A stretch of 64,000 nt of DNA from JBEIQE01 sp040376705 (GTDB taxonomy: Bacteria > Pseudomonadota > Alphaproteobacteria > UBA2400), in assembly GCA_040376705.1 (NCBI GenBank), contig JBEIQE010000012.1, positions 15,860 through 79,859 of the forward strand, read 5' to 3'. The notes beneath the pieces were generated by a model. It made no database searches. It had not been told where the DNA came from and saw only the letters and a list, made by a program, of their open reading frames with translations. Positions 14,515 through 23,620 of this stretch are shown here, piece by piece (within the stretch, counting starts at the first letter, position 1; every line of letters starts with the position of its first letter). The position numbers and the translations under genes are program-made.

Positions 14515-16340
14515 CGCTGGAAACGCCGCTCGACCAGTTTAAACGGGCGACCACCAATGCGGTGCGCGCGCTGGCCGAGCGCAAGGATGTGCTGGTGGGC
14601 TTCAGTGCCGAACCCTCAGGCGTAGTCGGCGCCCGTGCCAAGGTGCCTTTGCCCAGCCTCGAGATGGACCCTGCCAAGCTTGCTACCCTGCGCGGCGCCG
14701 CAGATGCTGCAGCTTTGTGGCTGCGCCATCATGATGATGATATCCATTTAGCCCGTATGCCTGAGGGCACACAAACACAGGCTGCTTTTGAGGCTTTAGA
14801 GCAGGCGCGGGTAGAGGCTTTAGGCGCGCGCGATATGGTGGGCGTGGCGCAAAACCTTACCGCTGCGCTTGAGCAGAAGTACCATGTGCAGGGGTACGAT
14901 CGCTTCATGAACAAAGAAGAGGTACCGCGCGCTGAAGTGCTGCGCTTGCTGCTGCGTGAAGCGCTTACCGGTGCGCCGCCGCCACCCTCTGCCGTTACAG
15001 CAGTTGAGTTACTACGAGCCGACCTCACGCCCAAGCTGGCCAGGAAACTCGAGAAATTTGAGGCCGCCCTCACTAATCAGTCAAAATTTGCCAAGCTGGC
15101 GCGCGACCTGCTGGCCGAGCTGCGGCTTGATGAAAACACAGCCGAGAAGAGCGAAGAAGAACCGGAAGAAAACAGCGACACGGCTGAAGAAGAGCAGCAG
15201 CCACAGGAAGACGAGGGCCAGAGCGATGAAGGCGGTGACGACCAGCCGGATAGCAACGCTACGCAAAAAGCCCCTGCCGAAATGGCCGATATGGACAGTG
15301 ATGGCGGGCAGGATGCCGAGGGCCAGATGCTGGCTGGTGAAGATGAAGACGAAGAGCCCACCCCCGGCGCCCCGCCGCGCCCGCCCGAAGCTGCAGTCGA
15401 TATCAATAACCTGCCGGGCTATCATGTATTCAGCCGCGGGTTTGATGAGGTCGTGGGGGCCGAGCAGCTGGCCGAGCCGGATGAAATTACCCGCCTGCGT
15501 GAGTTGCTCGATCGCCAGCTCATGCCGCTACAGGGCGCTATTGCCCGCCTTGCCAACAAGCTGCAGCGCCGCCTGTTAGCCAAGCAGCAGCGCAGCTGGC
15601 AGTTTGATTTAGAAGAAGGCCTGCTCGACGCTGCCCGCCTTGCCCGCGTGGTGACTAACCCCACCATGTCGCTCTCTTTCAAGCGCGAGCGGGATACAGA
15701 TTTCAGAGATACCATTGTTACCCTGCTGATTGATAATTCAGGCTCCATGCGCGGCAGGCCTATTACCATTGCGGCGTTGTCGGCTGATATTCTGGCCCGC
15801 ACGCTCGAGCGCTGTGCAGTAAAGGTCGAGATTCTGGGCTTTACCACGCGTGCCTGGAAGGGTGGCCGTGCGCGCGAGGCCTGGGCGCAGCAGGGCAAGC
15901 CGATTAACCCCGGCCGTCTCAATGACCTGCGCCATATTGTTTATAAGCCAGCTGATACACCCTGGCGGCGCACCCGCCGCGCGCTGGGCGTTATGCTGCG
16001 CGAAGGTATTTTAAAAGAAAACATCGATGGTGAAGCGCTGGCCTGGGCGCATGAGCGTCTGATGGCGCGGCCTGAGCAGCGCCGCATTCTTATGGTTATT
16101 TCAGACGGCGCGCCGGTGGATGATGCCACGCTGTCGGTCAACGCGGGTAATTACCTCGAAATTCACCTGCGCCATGTGATCAATTACATCGAGACTCGAT
16201 CACCGGTTGAGCTGGTGGCGATTGGTATTGGCCATGATGTAACCCGCTATTATAAGCGGGCGGTAACCATCGTTGACGCCGAGCAGCTGGGCGGTACCAT
16301 GATGGAAAAGCTCGCAGAATTGTTTGACGACCAGCATTAA
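14511..16340 (+). CDS. cobT: CobT-type von Willebrand A protein (cobaltochelatase subunit CobT family)
   Basis: 609 residues, the usual size. An N-terminal helical domain (about 1-205), a strongly acidic Glu/Asp linker (about 205-290) and a C-terminal vWA domain (about 395-605) are clear. The MIDAS motif is DNSGSM at about residue 407, in LLIDNSGSMRG. CobT pairs with hexameric CobS to form the ATPase that drives cobalt insertion by CobN, or acts like a MoxR/vWA chaperone. This is unrelated to the CobT phosphoribosyltransferase named elsewhere in the window. The start overlaps the preceding stop. Confidence 0.93.
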   Translation: MTLETPLDQFKRATTNAVRALAERKDVLVGFSAEPSGVVGARAKVPLPSLEMDPAKLATLRGAADAAALWLRHHDDDIHLARMPEGTQTQAAFEALEQARVEALGARDMVGVAQNLTAALEQKYHVQGYDRFMNKEEVPRAEVLRLLLREALTGAPPPPSAVTAVELLRADLTPKLARKLEKFEAALTNQSKFAKLARDLLAELRLDENTAEKSEEEPEENSDTAEEEQQPQEDEGQSDEGGDDQPDSNATQKAPAEMADMDSDGGQDAEGQMLAGEDEDEEPTPGAPPRPPEAAVDINNLPGYHVFSRGFDEVVGAEQLAEPDEITRLRELLDRQLMPLQGAIARLANKLQRRLLAKQQRSWQFDLEEGLLDAARLARVVTNPTMSLSFKRERDTDFRDTIVTLLIDNSGSMRGRPITIAALSADILARTLERCAVKVEILGFTTRAWKGGRAREAWAQQGKPINPGRLNDLRHIVYKPADTPWRRTRRALGVMLREGILKENIDGEALAWAHERLMARPEQRRILMVISDGAPVDDATLSVNAGNYLEIHLRHVINYIETRSPVELVAIGIGHDVTRYYKRAVTIVDAEQLGGTMMEKLAELFDDQH

Positions 16341-16351
16341 CCAAATAGCGC

Positions 16352-16381
16352 TTGCTGGTTTGTAATTTTCGCTCCTATACC
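16352..16381 (+). promoter_or_regulatory. Possible promoter of the M16 peptidase pair
   Basis: TTGCTG at 16352-16357 and TATACC at 16376-16381 are 18 bases apart, 25 bases before the first M16 start. Each box is only a partial match. Confidence 0.35.
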
Positions 16382-16406
16382 TAGTGTAAACAGGGAGCAT
16401 AAAAAA

Positions 16407-17690
16407 ATGACAGATAAAACTAGAATAGTTACGCTCGATAATGGGGCTGTTATCGTTGCACGCAAGTTTCCCGATAGCCAGACAGCGCATGTGCAATGGT
16501 CGATCAGCGCTGGCTCTTATGCCGAGCGCGCGGATGAGCATGGTGTTGCTCACTTCCTTGAACATACGCTGGTTAATCCTGAAATTGTCTATCAGCCCAT
16601 CAAGCGCCGCGGTGCTGATGTCAACGCTTATACCAGTTATGAGAATATCGCCATGTGGGCGCGCGTCATGCCCGAACATGTGGCTGACACGCAGCAACGC
16701 ATTTTCGAACATGGCCTGATCAAGCCAGCCATTACCCAAGCCGATTTCGACCGCGAATTTGGCCCGATCAAAATGGAAATTACCAACCGTCTGGCCGATG
16801 CTGACCTGCGCCTTCATGTAAAGGCAAACGCGGTGATGTTCGCAGGCGAACCGCGGGCCCATTTTATTACGGGTACGCATGCCGATATGGATACGCATAA
16901 TCTTGGCAAGCTGCGCAGCTTCTTTGCCCGCACGAGTGCGCCGCGTGGTACTGTGGCTTTGGTGGCAGGCAAGTTTGACCAGCGCGCATTTTTCAGGACA
17001 GCCGAAAAACTGCTGCGCGATCTGCCCGATACGCCTGTTGAAACCTCGGTTCCCGGTCATTTCCGCCCAGGAGAGGCCATTTTTGTCGAGCCGCCCAGCA
17101 GCGCCGACCTTTCGCCAAACGAGCAGGAGGTTAAGCTGATTGCCCGCTTCAAGGCGGTTTCATCAACCTCATCACAGCGCGTTGCCTTTAGCATTTTGTG
17201 CACCATGCTGAGCGATGGTATGGACTCGCCCCTTATGGTTGAGTTGCGTCACAAGCGCGGTCTTGTCTACGGCGTTGGCGCAGGCCTTGAGCTATGGGGT
17301 AATGATGGCAATGTTCAGGTAAGTCTTGATACTAGCCGTCAGAATATCGAACAGGCAACTCAGGTTCTGGCCACATCGCTGGCTCAGGCATCAACCTACC
17401 TCACGCAAGACCGCTTCCAGCGCGCGCATGACACCATGCGATTTGCATTTGCCGATGCCAGCGAGAGTTCCAAAGGCTGGGCACAGCGGGCTGTAAATGA
17501 CTTACGCCTGTTTGGCCGTATCCGTGAGCGGAGTGAGCTGATGGCGCTATACGATGCTGTAACGCTGGATGATGTACGCAAAGCAGCCCTTACTGCCTTC
17601 ACGCAGCCTGCATTCGTGGCTGCCATGGGGCCTGTCGAGGGCTTGAGTTTCAAACCTGTATTCGATAAGGCAATGAAGCTAACTGCGTGA
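16407..17690 (+). CDS. M16 family zinc peptidase, first of a pair
   Basis: 427 residues of the pitrilysin/insulinase M16 family (M16B-like length). The inverted zinc motif HFLEH is at about residues 50-54. The third ligand is probably the Glu in GPIKMEI about 75 residues later. The C-terminal domain carries RHKRGLVYGVGAG, the substrate-binding R/Y block. GGGAGC precedes the ATG. It lies 12 bases before a second M16 gene. In most bacterial M16B pairs one partner is inactive; here this copy keeps all visible ligands. There is no signal peptide. Confidence 0.93.
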   Translation: MTDKTRIVTLDNGAVIVARKFPDSQTAHVQWSISAGSYAERADEHGVAHFLEHTLVNPEIVYQPIKRRGADVNAYTSYENIAMWARVMPEHVADTQQRIFEHGLIKPAITQADFDREFGPIKMEITNRLADADLRLHVKANAVMFAGEPRAHFITGTHADMDTHNLGKLRSFFARTSAPRGTVALVAGKFDQRAFFRTAEKLLRDLPDTPVETSVPGHFRPGEAIFVEPPSSADLSPNEQEVKLIARFKAVSSTSSQRVAFSILCTMLSDGMDSPLMVELRHKRGLVYGVGAGLELWGNDGNVQVSLDTSRQNIEQATQVLATSLAQASTYLTQDRFQRAHDTMRFAFADASESSKGWAQRAVNDLRLFGRIRERSELMALYDAVTLDDVRKAALTAFTQPAFVAAMGPVEGLSFKPVFDKAMKLTA

Positions 17691-17702
17691 GGGGTAGCCC
17701 GC

Positions 17703-18980
17703 ATGATCAGGCAGAGTGTTCTGGCGAATGGCATTACGGTAGTCACTAACCGCTTTAACGAGGCGAATGGTGCCTACCTTCACTGGCATCTGGGTGGTGG
17801 GTCCTGTGCCGAGCGCAAGGACTATCACGGGGCTAACCACCTGCTCGAGCATCTGCGCTGTAACCGCCATAACATCAGCATACCGATTGAAGATATCGGT
17901 GGTGAAGTTCATGCATTTACCACGAATGATTCAACCGAGATGTTTGCCCATGTATGGCCTGATGCGACACGTGCCACTTTGGATCGGTTACTCACGACCG
18001 GCCTCAAGTACCCTATTCTTGCGCCAGCCGAGCTGGAGACCGAGCGCAGGCGTGTGATTGTGGAGGTGATTGAACGCAGTAGTCAGCCACTGGTTGCTTT
18101 TGCCGAAGAAACTAATGCTCATATGTTTAAGGGTATGCCACGCGCCCATCCTGTCGGTGGTACTCCCAAAGTAGTAGCAACACATGACTTCAATAAACTC
18201 AGCCAGCTGCATCAGCGGCTGCTGGTAGGCCCTAATATCCGCATCATCGCCTCTGGTGCTGTTGAGCATGAGCCGATCGTGCAGCAAGTTAGCGACCTGC
18301 TGGGTGACATACCTGCGGGGCCGATGCCTCGGATCAGGCCAAGCCGTTTCAGATCCGGTGGGTTCCGGCTTTATGTGCCGAATGCTGATACAGTAGAGGT
18401 GATTTTGCAATATAGGGCTGATGCGCAGAATTCTCCCCGTCGACCAGCGTATATTATGCTGCAGGAGCTGCTGGCGGGTTCGCGCCAATCGGTTTTATTT
18501 AAAAATCTCAGCTATACGCGCGGGCTGGTTTATGGTGTGAGTTCTGAATATAACTGCTGGAAGCACGATGGCGCAGTTGCCATCAATCTAACCTGTAAGG
18601 CAGATCAGGCGCAGCGTACCATTAATGCACTGGCGCGGTTGATGACCGAGATGCCGGATCACATTACGCAGGTAGATTTTGACCGCGCCCAGCGTGCCTA
18701 TACATTCAAGCTCGCCAATACAGTAGAGACGCATGAGGGCTGGGGTGCACGGGCCATGAATGATCTTACGCAATATGGGCATATACGCAGTCTGGATGAT
18801 ATCCGTCAGCAGTTCGGGGCAGTTACTTTTGCCGATGTGCAGCAGGTCGCGCGCGACCTGCTCAAGCATAAACCTTTTATATCGGCCATGGGCGAGGTGC
18901 AGAAGTTGCGTCTGGTCGAGCCGTTTGATAATGCCGTGGCTAAGTATAATGCTAAAATAAAAGGTCAGCGCGTGCCGTAA
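17703..18980 (+). CDS. M16 family zinc peptidase, second of a pair
   Basis: 425 residues, paralogous to the preceding gene. HLLEH at about residues 43-47 and RRVIVEVIER about 70 residues later supply the zinc ligands. SYTRGLVYGVSSE near residue 275 is the partner R/Y block. GAGGGG precedes the ATG. It is probably a heterodimer partner of the first peptidase. Its 3' end overlaps the end of upp by 16 bases on the opposite strand. Confidence 0.92.
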   Translation: MIRQSVLANGITVVTNRFNEANGAYLHWHLGGGSCAERKDYHGANHLLEHLRCNRHNISIPIEDIGGEVHAFTTNDSTEMFAHVWPDATRATLDRLLTTGLKYPILAPAELETERRRVIVEVIERSSQPLVAFAEETNAHMFKGMPRAHPVGGTPKVVATHDFNKLSQLHQRLLVGPNIRIIASGAVEHEPIVQQVSDLLGDIPAGPMPRIRPSRFRSGGFRLYVPNADTVEVILQYRADAQNSPRRPAYIMLQELLAGSRQSVLFKNLSYTRGLVYGVSSEYNCWKHDGAVAINLTCKADQAQRTINALARLMTEMPDHITQVDFDRAQRAYTFKLANTVETHEGWGARAMNDLTQYGHIRSLDDIRQQFGAVTFADVQQVARDLLKHKPFISAMGEVQKLRLVEPFDNAVAKYNAKIKGQRVP

Positions 18981-19621
18981 AGTCGATCGCCTGCATCGCC
19001 AAGACCGGGCACGATGTAGGCGTTGTCGTTCAGCCTCTCATCCAGCGCAGCGGTAAATACTTTTACTTTCGGGTGCTTCTCAAGCAGCACCTTCACGCCT
19101 TCAGGCGCAGCGACCAGTGCCATCACGCGAATGCGCTCGGCTGGAATGCCATGGCGCATAATCACCTCAATTGCATGCGCGAGCGAGTGGCCGGTGGCCA
19201 GCATGGGGTCGACAATGATGAAGATACGGCCCGGTATATCCTCCGGCAGCTTGGCCATATACTCAACCGGTCGATGGGTTACATGATCGCGATAAAGCCC
19301 GATATGGCCAATCGGCGAGCCGGGAATCAGCTGCTCGGCCATGCTGTCAGCCATCACCATACCGGCGCGCAGAATGGGAACAATCGCGGGCATCGGGCCA
19401 TCCAGCGTTGGAGCATCCATGGGCTGAATGGGTGTCTGTATGCGGCGGGTAGTGAGCGGCAGGTCGCGCGTTACCTCATAAGCCAGCAGCAGCGCAATCT
19501 CGCGCATGCGGCCTCTGAAGCCGACCATGGGCCGCTCGGCCTCGCGCATTTCGGTCAGCTTGTGCTGTACCAGCGGATGGTCGACGACGAAAAGGTTGGG
19601 CAGGTCAGGCGGCGTAAGCAT
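18965..19621 (-). CDS. upp: Uracil phosphoribosyltransferase
   Basis: 218 residues, normal for Upp, which converts uracil and PRPP to UMP for pyrimidine salvage. The PRPP loop is IIVDPMLATGHS (about residues 137-148), and the C-terminal uracil-recognition block VPGLGDAGDRLYGTR closes the protein. It is the last gene of the minus-strand queuosine run, 23 bases after the GNAT stop, and probably cotranscribed. Confidence 0.96.
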   Translation of the reverse strand: MLTPPDLPNLFVVDHPLVQHKLTEMREAERPMVGFRGRMREIALLLAYEVTRDLPLTTRRIQTPIQPMDAPTLDGPMPAIVPILRAGMVMADSMAEQLIPGSPIGHIGLYRDHVTHRPVEYMAKLPEDIPGRIFIIVDPMLATGHSLAHAIEVIMRHGIPAERIRVMALVAAPEGVKVLLEKHPKVKVFTAALDERLNDNAYIVPGLGDAGDRLYGTR

Positions 19622-19644
19622 GCACGCAGCCTAGCTAACGAATC

Positions 19645-20448
19645 TCACGCCGTGAAGCGGTAATCGGAGCAGGTATTACGATGAATAAAACCAAGGCTTT
19701 GGTACATCTGGTTGGTAAAAGGGTGAGTGATATCGGCATTCAGCCCGACACCGAATCCGTTACTTAAAGCCATTTCTGCTGCCTTGCCGGTCAATGCCTT
19801 GGCATAGCCATGACCGCGGTGTTCTGGCAATGTGTATACTGCACCAAGGCGTACAAGTGAATTGCCGTGTGGAATCATATTCACCATGGCTGTTACCACG
19901 CCCTCATGCTCCCAGAACAATGGTGTATCGGCTTCAATCCAGCCTTGCGCATCGAGCCTTAACTCATCCTGATTACGTGTGATCCCGACCGCCTCTTGCT
20001 GGAAATCGGTAATCAACGTGCACAGAAGAGTTAGGTCATTCAGGTTAGCTTTGCGCCAGTTACCTCGTGGTTGTTTAGGTTGCTTGAGCTCGCTCATACG
20101 GTACCAGTTCATGTCGAGGTGCAGTTTGGCTTTAGCGCCACGCTTTAAAAAGCTTTCAGCAAAAGTTGCGGTTACGGCTTTATCACCAGTCAGTCCGCCA
20201 GGTATGGGTAAATGAGAAAGTGCATCAGCCAGCTCTTTTGCTAGCTTGGCATCGCGTCCGCTCGGTATCCAGCGCTGTTTATCATCCTCACGCAGGAAGA
20301 TGCGCTGCCCTGTATCAGAAACAAAAAGCAGGTTGGGTTTAGGTGGTATCGCGAGAAGTAATCTCGGATTTGCATCAGGGTCATTTGCCAAATGCGGCGT
20401 AAGGGCGGCGCTAAAGCTGGCTTCATCGGGGTAATGCATAAGCTGCAT
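19645..20448 (-). CDS. GNAT family N-acetyltransferase
   Basis: 267 residues. The C-terminal GNAT domain (about 150-265) has the acetyl-CoA loop LPEHRGHGYAKALTGKA, and a typical beta4 strand precedes it (VRLGAVYTL). The N-terminal 130 residues resemble the extra domain of two-domain GNAT proteins. The substrate is unknown. It starts 9 bases after the queG stop, with AGGA just before the ATG, and so belongs to the queuosine operon. Confidence 0.85.
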   Translation of the reverse strand: MQLMHYPDEASFSAALTPHLANDPDANPRLLLAIPPKPNLLFVSDTGQRIFLREDDKQRWIPSGRDAKLAKELADALSHLPIPGGLTGDKAVTATFAESFLKRGAKAKLHLDMNWYRMSELKQPKQPRGNWRKANLNDLTLLCTLITDFQQEAVGITRNQDELRLDAQGWIEADTPLFWEHEGVVTAMVNMIPHGNSLVRLGAVYTLPEHRGHGYAKALTGKAAEMALSNGFGVGLNADITHPFTNQMYQSLGFIHRNTCSDYRFTA

Positions 20449-20457
20449 TCCTAAAAG

Positions 20458-21495
20458 CTAAACGGCTTTGCTGGCCCCCGCAAGCGCCTGCTGTGCCCAT
20501 GCTGCTGCTTCCTGCACCACGGCATCTTCATGCTGCAAAAGTGGGGTGATTTGTGCGAGTAAGGCTGGCTGCTGGCTGTTACCGGCGGCAATCAGGCAGT
20601 TGCGTAAAAAGCGGTTGATGCCGATGCGCTTGATCGGTGAGCCCGCAAAGCGCGCGCGGAAGCCGGCATCGTCAAGTTGCAGTAGTTCAGCCAGAGCGGG
20701 CAGTTTGTTTTCATGGCGTGATTTAAGGTCAGGCTGTGCGCCTTCCTGCGCAAACTTATTCCAGGGGCAAACCGACAGGCAGTCATCGCAGCCATAAATG
20801 CGGTTCCCCATGGCTTTGCGAAACTCATGCGGTATTGGCCCTTTATTCTCAATGGTGAGGTACGAGATGCAGCGACGGGCATCGAGCTGATAGGGCGCGG
20901 TAATTGCGCGCGTGGGGCAAACATCGATGCAACGGGTGCAGGCGCCACAGTGATCGGCTTCGGCTCTATCAGGTGTCAGCTCTAGCGTAGTGAAAATCTC
21001 GCCCAAAAACAGCCATGAGCCGAACTCACGCGAGACGAGATTGGTATGCTTACCCTGCCAGCCAAGGCCACCTAGTTGCGCGAGCGGTTTTTCCATCACT
21101 GGTGCAGTATCAACAAACAGCTTAACCTCTGCTTTGCTGGCCTCGCCAAGCCAGCGGGCAAGCACGCGGAGCTGCTTCTTCAGCACATCATGATAATCAC
21201 GCCCGCGTGCGTAAACCGAGATGTTACCGTGCTCGGCATGAGCGAGATTTTCCATCGGGTCGTGGTCAGGCCCGTAGTTCATACCTAACACAATAACTGT
21301 TTTGGCCTCAGGCCAGAGCGCATTGGGCGAGCGGCGCTGCTCGGCGCGCTCTGCCAGCCAGCCCATATCACCATGCTTGCCGTCTGCCAGAAAAGCCTGC
21401 AACCGTTCACCAGCGAGTGGGGCCAAATCCGCAGGCGCAAAGCCGATGGCCGAAAAGCTCAGCTCGAGCGCCTTGTTGCGGATAGTCTCAATCAT
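20458..21495 (-). CDS. queG: Epoxyqueuosine reductase
   Basis: 345 residues. QueG reduces epoxyqueuosine in tRNA to queuosine using cobalamin and two [4Fe-4S] clusters. The cluster motifs are CGACTRCIDVCPTRAI (about residues 178-193) and CDDCLSVCPWN (about 235-245). A C-terminal HEAT-like segment (about 280-345) contacts tRNA. The ATG overlaps the tgt stop (ATGA), so the two are translationally coupled. Confidence 0.96.
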   Translation of the reverse strand: MIETIRNKALELSFSAIGFAPADLAPLAGERLQAFLADGKHGDMGWLAERAEQRRSPNALWPEAKTVIVLGMNYGPDHDPMENLAHAEHGNISVYARGRDYHDVLKKQLRVLARWLGEASKAEVKLFVDTAPVMEKPLAQLGGLGWQGKHTNLVSREFGSWLFLGEIFTTLELTPDRAEADHCGACTRCIDVCPTRAITAPYQLDARRCISYLTIENKGPIPHEFRKAMGNRIYGCDDCLSVCPWNKFAQEGAQPDLKSRHENKLPALAELLQLDDAGFRARFAGSPIKRIGINRFLRNCLIAAGNSQQPALLAQITPLLQHEDAVVQEAAAWAQQALAGASKAV

Positions 21496-22616
21496 AGCGC
21501 AGCTATATCCCCGCGTGCCATCTCAAGGCGCATGGCGGCAGCTTCGTCGGCAAAGTTGCCATTCTCGATTGCGGTACGCATGCGCTTCATGATGTGCTGG
21601 TAGAAGTAGATGTTGTGCCAGGTCAGCATCATGGGGCCGAGAATTTCTTCGCAGCGGAAGAGATGGTGCAGGTAAGCGCGAGTAACGCCAGCCAGCGCGG
21701 GGCATTGCACTTCTTCATCCAGCGGGCGGTGGTCATCCTGATGGCGTGCGTTCTTCATGTTCAGCTTGCCGCGCGAGGTAAAGGCCTGCGCTGTGCGGCC
21801 CGAGCGTGTGGGCATGACGCAATCAAACATATCAATGCCGCGCTCAACTGCACCTATCAGGTCTTCGGGTGTGCCAACGCCCATGAGGTAGCGGGGTTTG
21901 TCAGTCGGTAGGGCTGGGCAGACATTATCAAGCGCCGCGAACATCTCGTGCTGCGGCTCGCCCACTGCCAGGCCGCCCACGGCGTAACCTTCAAACCCGA
22001 TTTTTACCAGCTCTTCAGCGCTTTTAAGGCGCAGGTCATTATAGGTGCCGCCCTGGTTGATGCCGAACTGGCCATAGCCTTCGCGTGGTTTGAACGCTGC
22101 GCGTGAGCGTGCAGCCCAGCGCATGGAGAGCTCCATCGACTTCTGCACGGTTTCATGCGTGGCAGGTAGGGCCGGGCATTCATCAAACGCCATGGTGATG
22201 GTAGCATCTAGAAGATGCTGGATCTCGGTTGAGCGCTCAGGGTTCAGCTCATACGACGCGCCATCGATATGCGATTTAAAGGTCACGCCCTTCTCGGTTA
22301 TCTTGCGTAGCTTGGCGAGCGACATGACCTGAAAACCACCGCTATCGGTGAGGATGGGCCCGGGCCAGCGCATGAACTTGTGCAGGCCACCCAAGCGGTC
22401 GATGCGCTCGGCCGTTGGCCGCAGCATCAGGTGGTAGGTATTGCCCAGCACAATCTGTGTGCCGGTGCTGGCCACGGCTTCCATGGTCATGGCCTTTACG
22501 GTAGCAGCAGTACCTACAGCCATGAAGGTGGGGGTCTCTACCGTGCCATGCGCAGTATGCAAACGGCCACGACGGGCACGACCATCGGTCTTCAGCAGGT
22601 CAAAAGTCAGTGCCAT
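21492..22616 (-). CDS. tgt: tRNA-guanine transglycosylase with altered zinc site
   Basis: 374 residues, the normal length. Tgt swaps guanine-34 of GUN tRNAs for preQ1. Catalytic and recognition blocks are intact: TDSGGFQVMSL, VGGLAVGEPQ, and DCVMPTRSGRTAQAF with the nucleophilic Asp. The zinc site, normally C-x-C-x2-C plus a His 26 residues later, reads V303-x-C305-x2-L308 with H334 in place. Two of four ligands are therefore missing while the spacing is exactly kept. The gene overlaps queA by one base (TAATG) and queG by four. Confidence 0.96.
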   Translation of the reverse strand: MALTFDLLKTDGRARRGRLHTAHGTVETPTFMAVGTAATVKAMTMEAVASTGTQIVLGNTYHLMLRPTAERIDRLGGLHKFMRWPGPILTDSGGFQVMSLAKLRKITEKGVTFKSHIDGASYELNPERSTEIQHLLDATITMAFDECPALPATHETVQKSMELSMRWAARSRAAFKPREGYGQFGINQGGTYNDLRLKSAEELVKIGFEGYAVGGLAVGEPQHEMFAALDNVCPALPTDKPRYLMGVGTPEDLIGAVERGIDMFDCVMPTRSGRTAQAFTSRGKLNMKNARHQDDHRPLDEEVQCPALAGVTRAYLHHLFRCEEILGPMMLTWHNIYFYQHIMKRMRTAIENGNFADEAAAMRLEMARGDIAAL

Positions 22617-23620
22617 TATGTTGTCTCCGGAAAGAGCAGCGAGGTATCGCCATAGGAATAGAAGCGGTAGTTGCCATCAATCGCATGATGGTAAATGGCC
22701 TGCATGCGCGGCATGCCCACCAGTGCCGCCACCAGCATGAGTAGGGTAGATTTGGGCAGATGGAAGTTGGTCATCAGCCCATCCACCACCTTAAACTGGT
22801 AGCCGGGCGTGATGAAAATATCGGTATCGCCCGCAAAAGGCTTACCGGCAGCAGCCTCGAGTGTGCGTAGCGATGTCGTGCCAACCGCAATCACGCGGCC
22901 ACCACGCGCCTTGCAGGCGGCAATCGCCTGCGCAGCCTCTTCGTTCAGTTCCGCCCATTCGCTGTGCATGACATGGTCTTTGGTATCTTCAACCCGTACC
23001 GGCTGGAAGGTGCCCGCGCCAACATGCAATGTCACAAAGGTATGCGGGCAGGGGAGCTGCGCCATCAGTTCGCTGGTAAAATGCAGGCTGGCGGTAGGCG
23101 CTGCTACTGCACCATCCTTGGCTGCAAATACAGTCTGGTAGTCGTACCGATCGCCTTTGTCATCTGCGCGTTTGATGTAAGGCGGCAGCGGCATGTGGCC
23201 ATATTCTTCAAAGCACGCCTGCAGTGTGCGCGCACCTGAATGGAAGCGCAGTACCACGCGGTCTTCTATACGGCCCATCACATCGGCATAAAAATCATCA
23301 GCGAAATAAATGCGGTCATTGTTATGCAGGCGCTTCATCGGACGGGCGAAGGATTCCCATAAACCGTCTGGCCGCGCGCGGTGTAGCAGCAGCTCGATTT
23401 TGGCCGCACCACGCATGCCATAAAGGCGGGCAGGGATAACGCGGGTGTTGTTGAATACCAGCAGGTCGTTGGTATTTAAAAGACCCGGCAGGTCGGCCAC
23501 TGTTTTATCAGACAGGCCGTCCGGGGTTGACAGCAGCAGTTTGGCGGCAAGGCGGTTATCCAAAGGACGCAGGGCAATACGCTCTTCCGACAAAACATAA
23601 TCAAAATCATCAACGCGCAT
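22616..23620 (-). CDS. queA: S-adenosylmethionine:tRNA ribosyltransferase-isomerase
   Basis: 334 residues. QueA transfers and isomerises the ribosyl group of SAM onto preQ1-tRNA to give epoxyqueuosine. Family blocks are FDYVLSEERIALRPLDNRL at the N-terminus, FNNTRVIPARL, LHVGAGTFQPVRVED, and NFHLPKSTLLMLVAAL near the C-terminus. It overlaps the transporter gene upstream by 11 bases and tgt downstream by one. Confidence 0.96.
   Translation of the reverse strand: MRVDDFDYVLSEERIALRPLDNRLAAKLLLSTPDGLSDKTVADLPGLLNTNDLLVFNNTRVIPARLYGMRGAAKIELLLHRARPDGLWESFARPMKRLHNNDRIYFADDFYADVMGRIEDRVVLRFHSGARTLQACFEEYGHMPLPPYIKRADDKGDRYDYQTVFAAKDGAVAAPTASLHFTSELMAQLPCPHTFVTLHVGAGTFQPVRVEDTKDHVMHSEWAELNEEAAQAIAACKARGGRVIAVGTTSLRTLEAAAGKPFAGDTDIFITPGYQFKVVDGLMTNFHLPKSTLLMLVAALVGMPRMQAIYHHAIDGNYRFYSYGDTSLLFPETT

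Noticed and set aside
14511..16340. Reading cobS/cobT as proof of aerobic cobalamin synthesis
   Set aside because: No cobN or other corrin genes are present, and cobST occur alone in many relatives.
16200..17060. 286-codon open frame on the minus strand across the cobT end and the first M16 gene
   Set aside because: It is antisense to two well-supported genes and lacks motifs.
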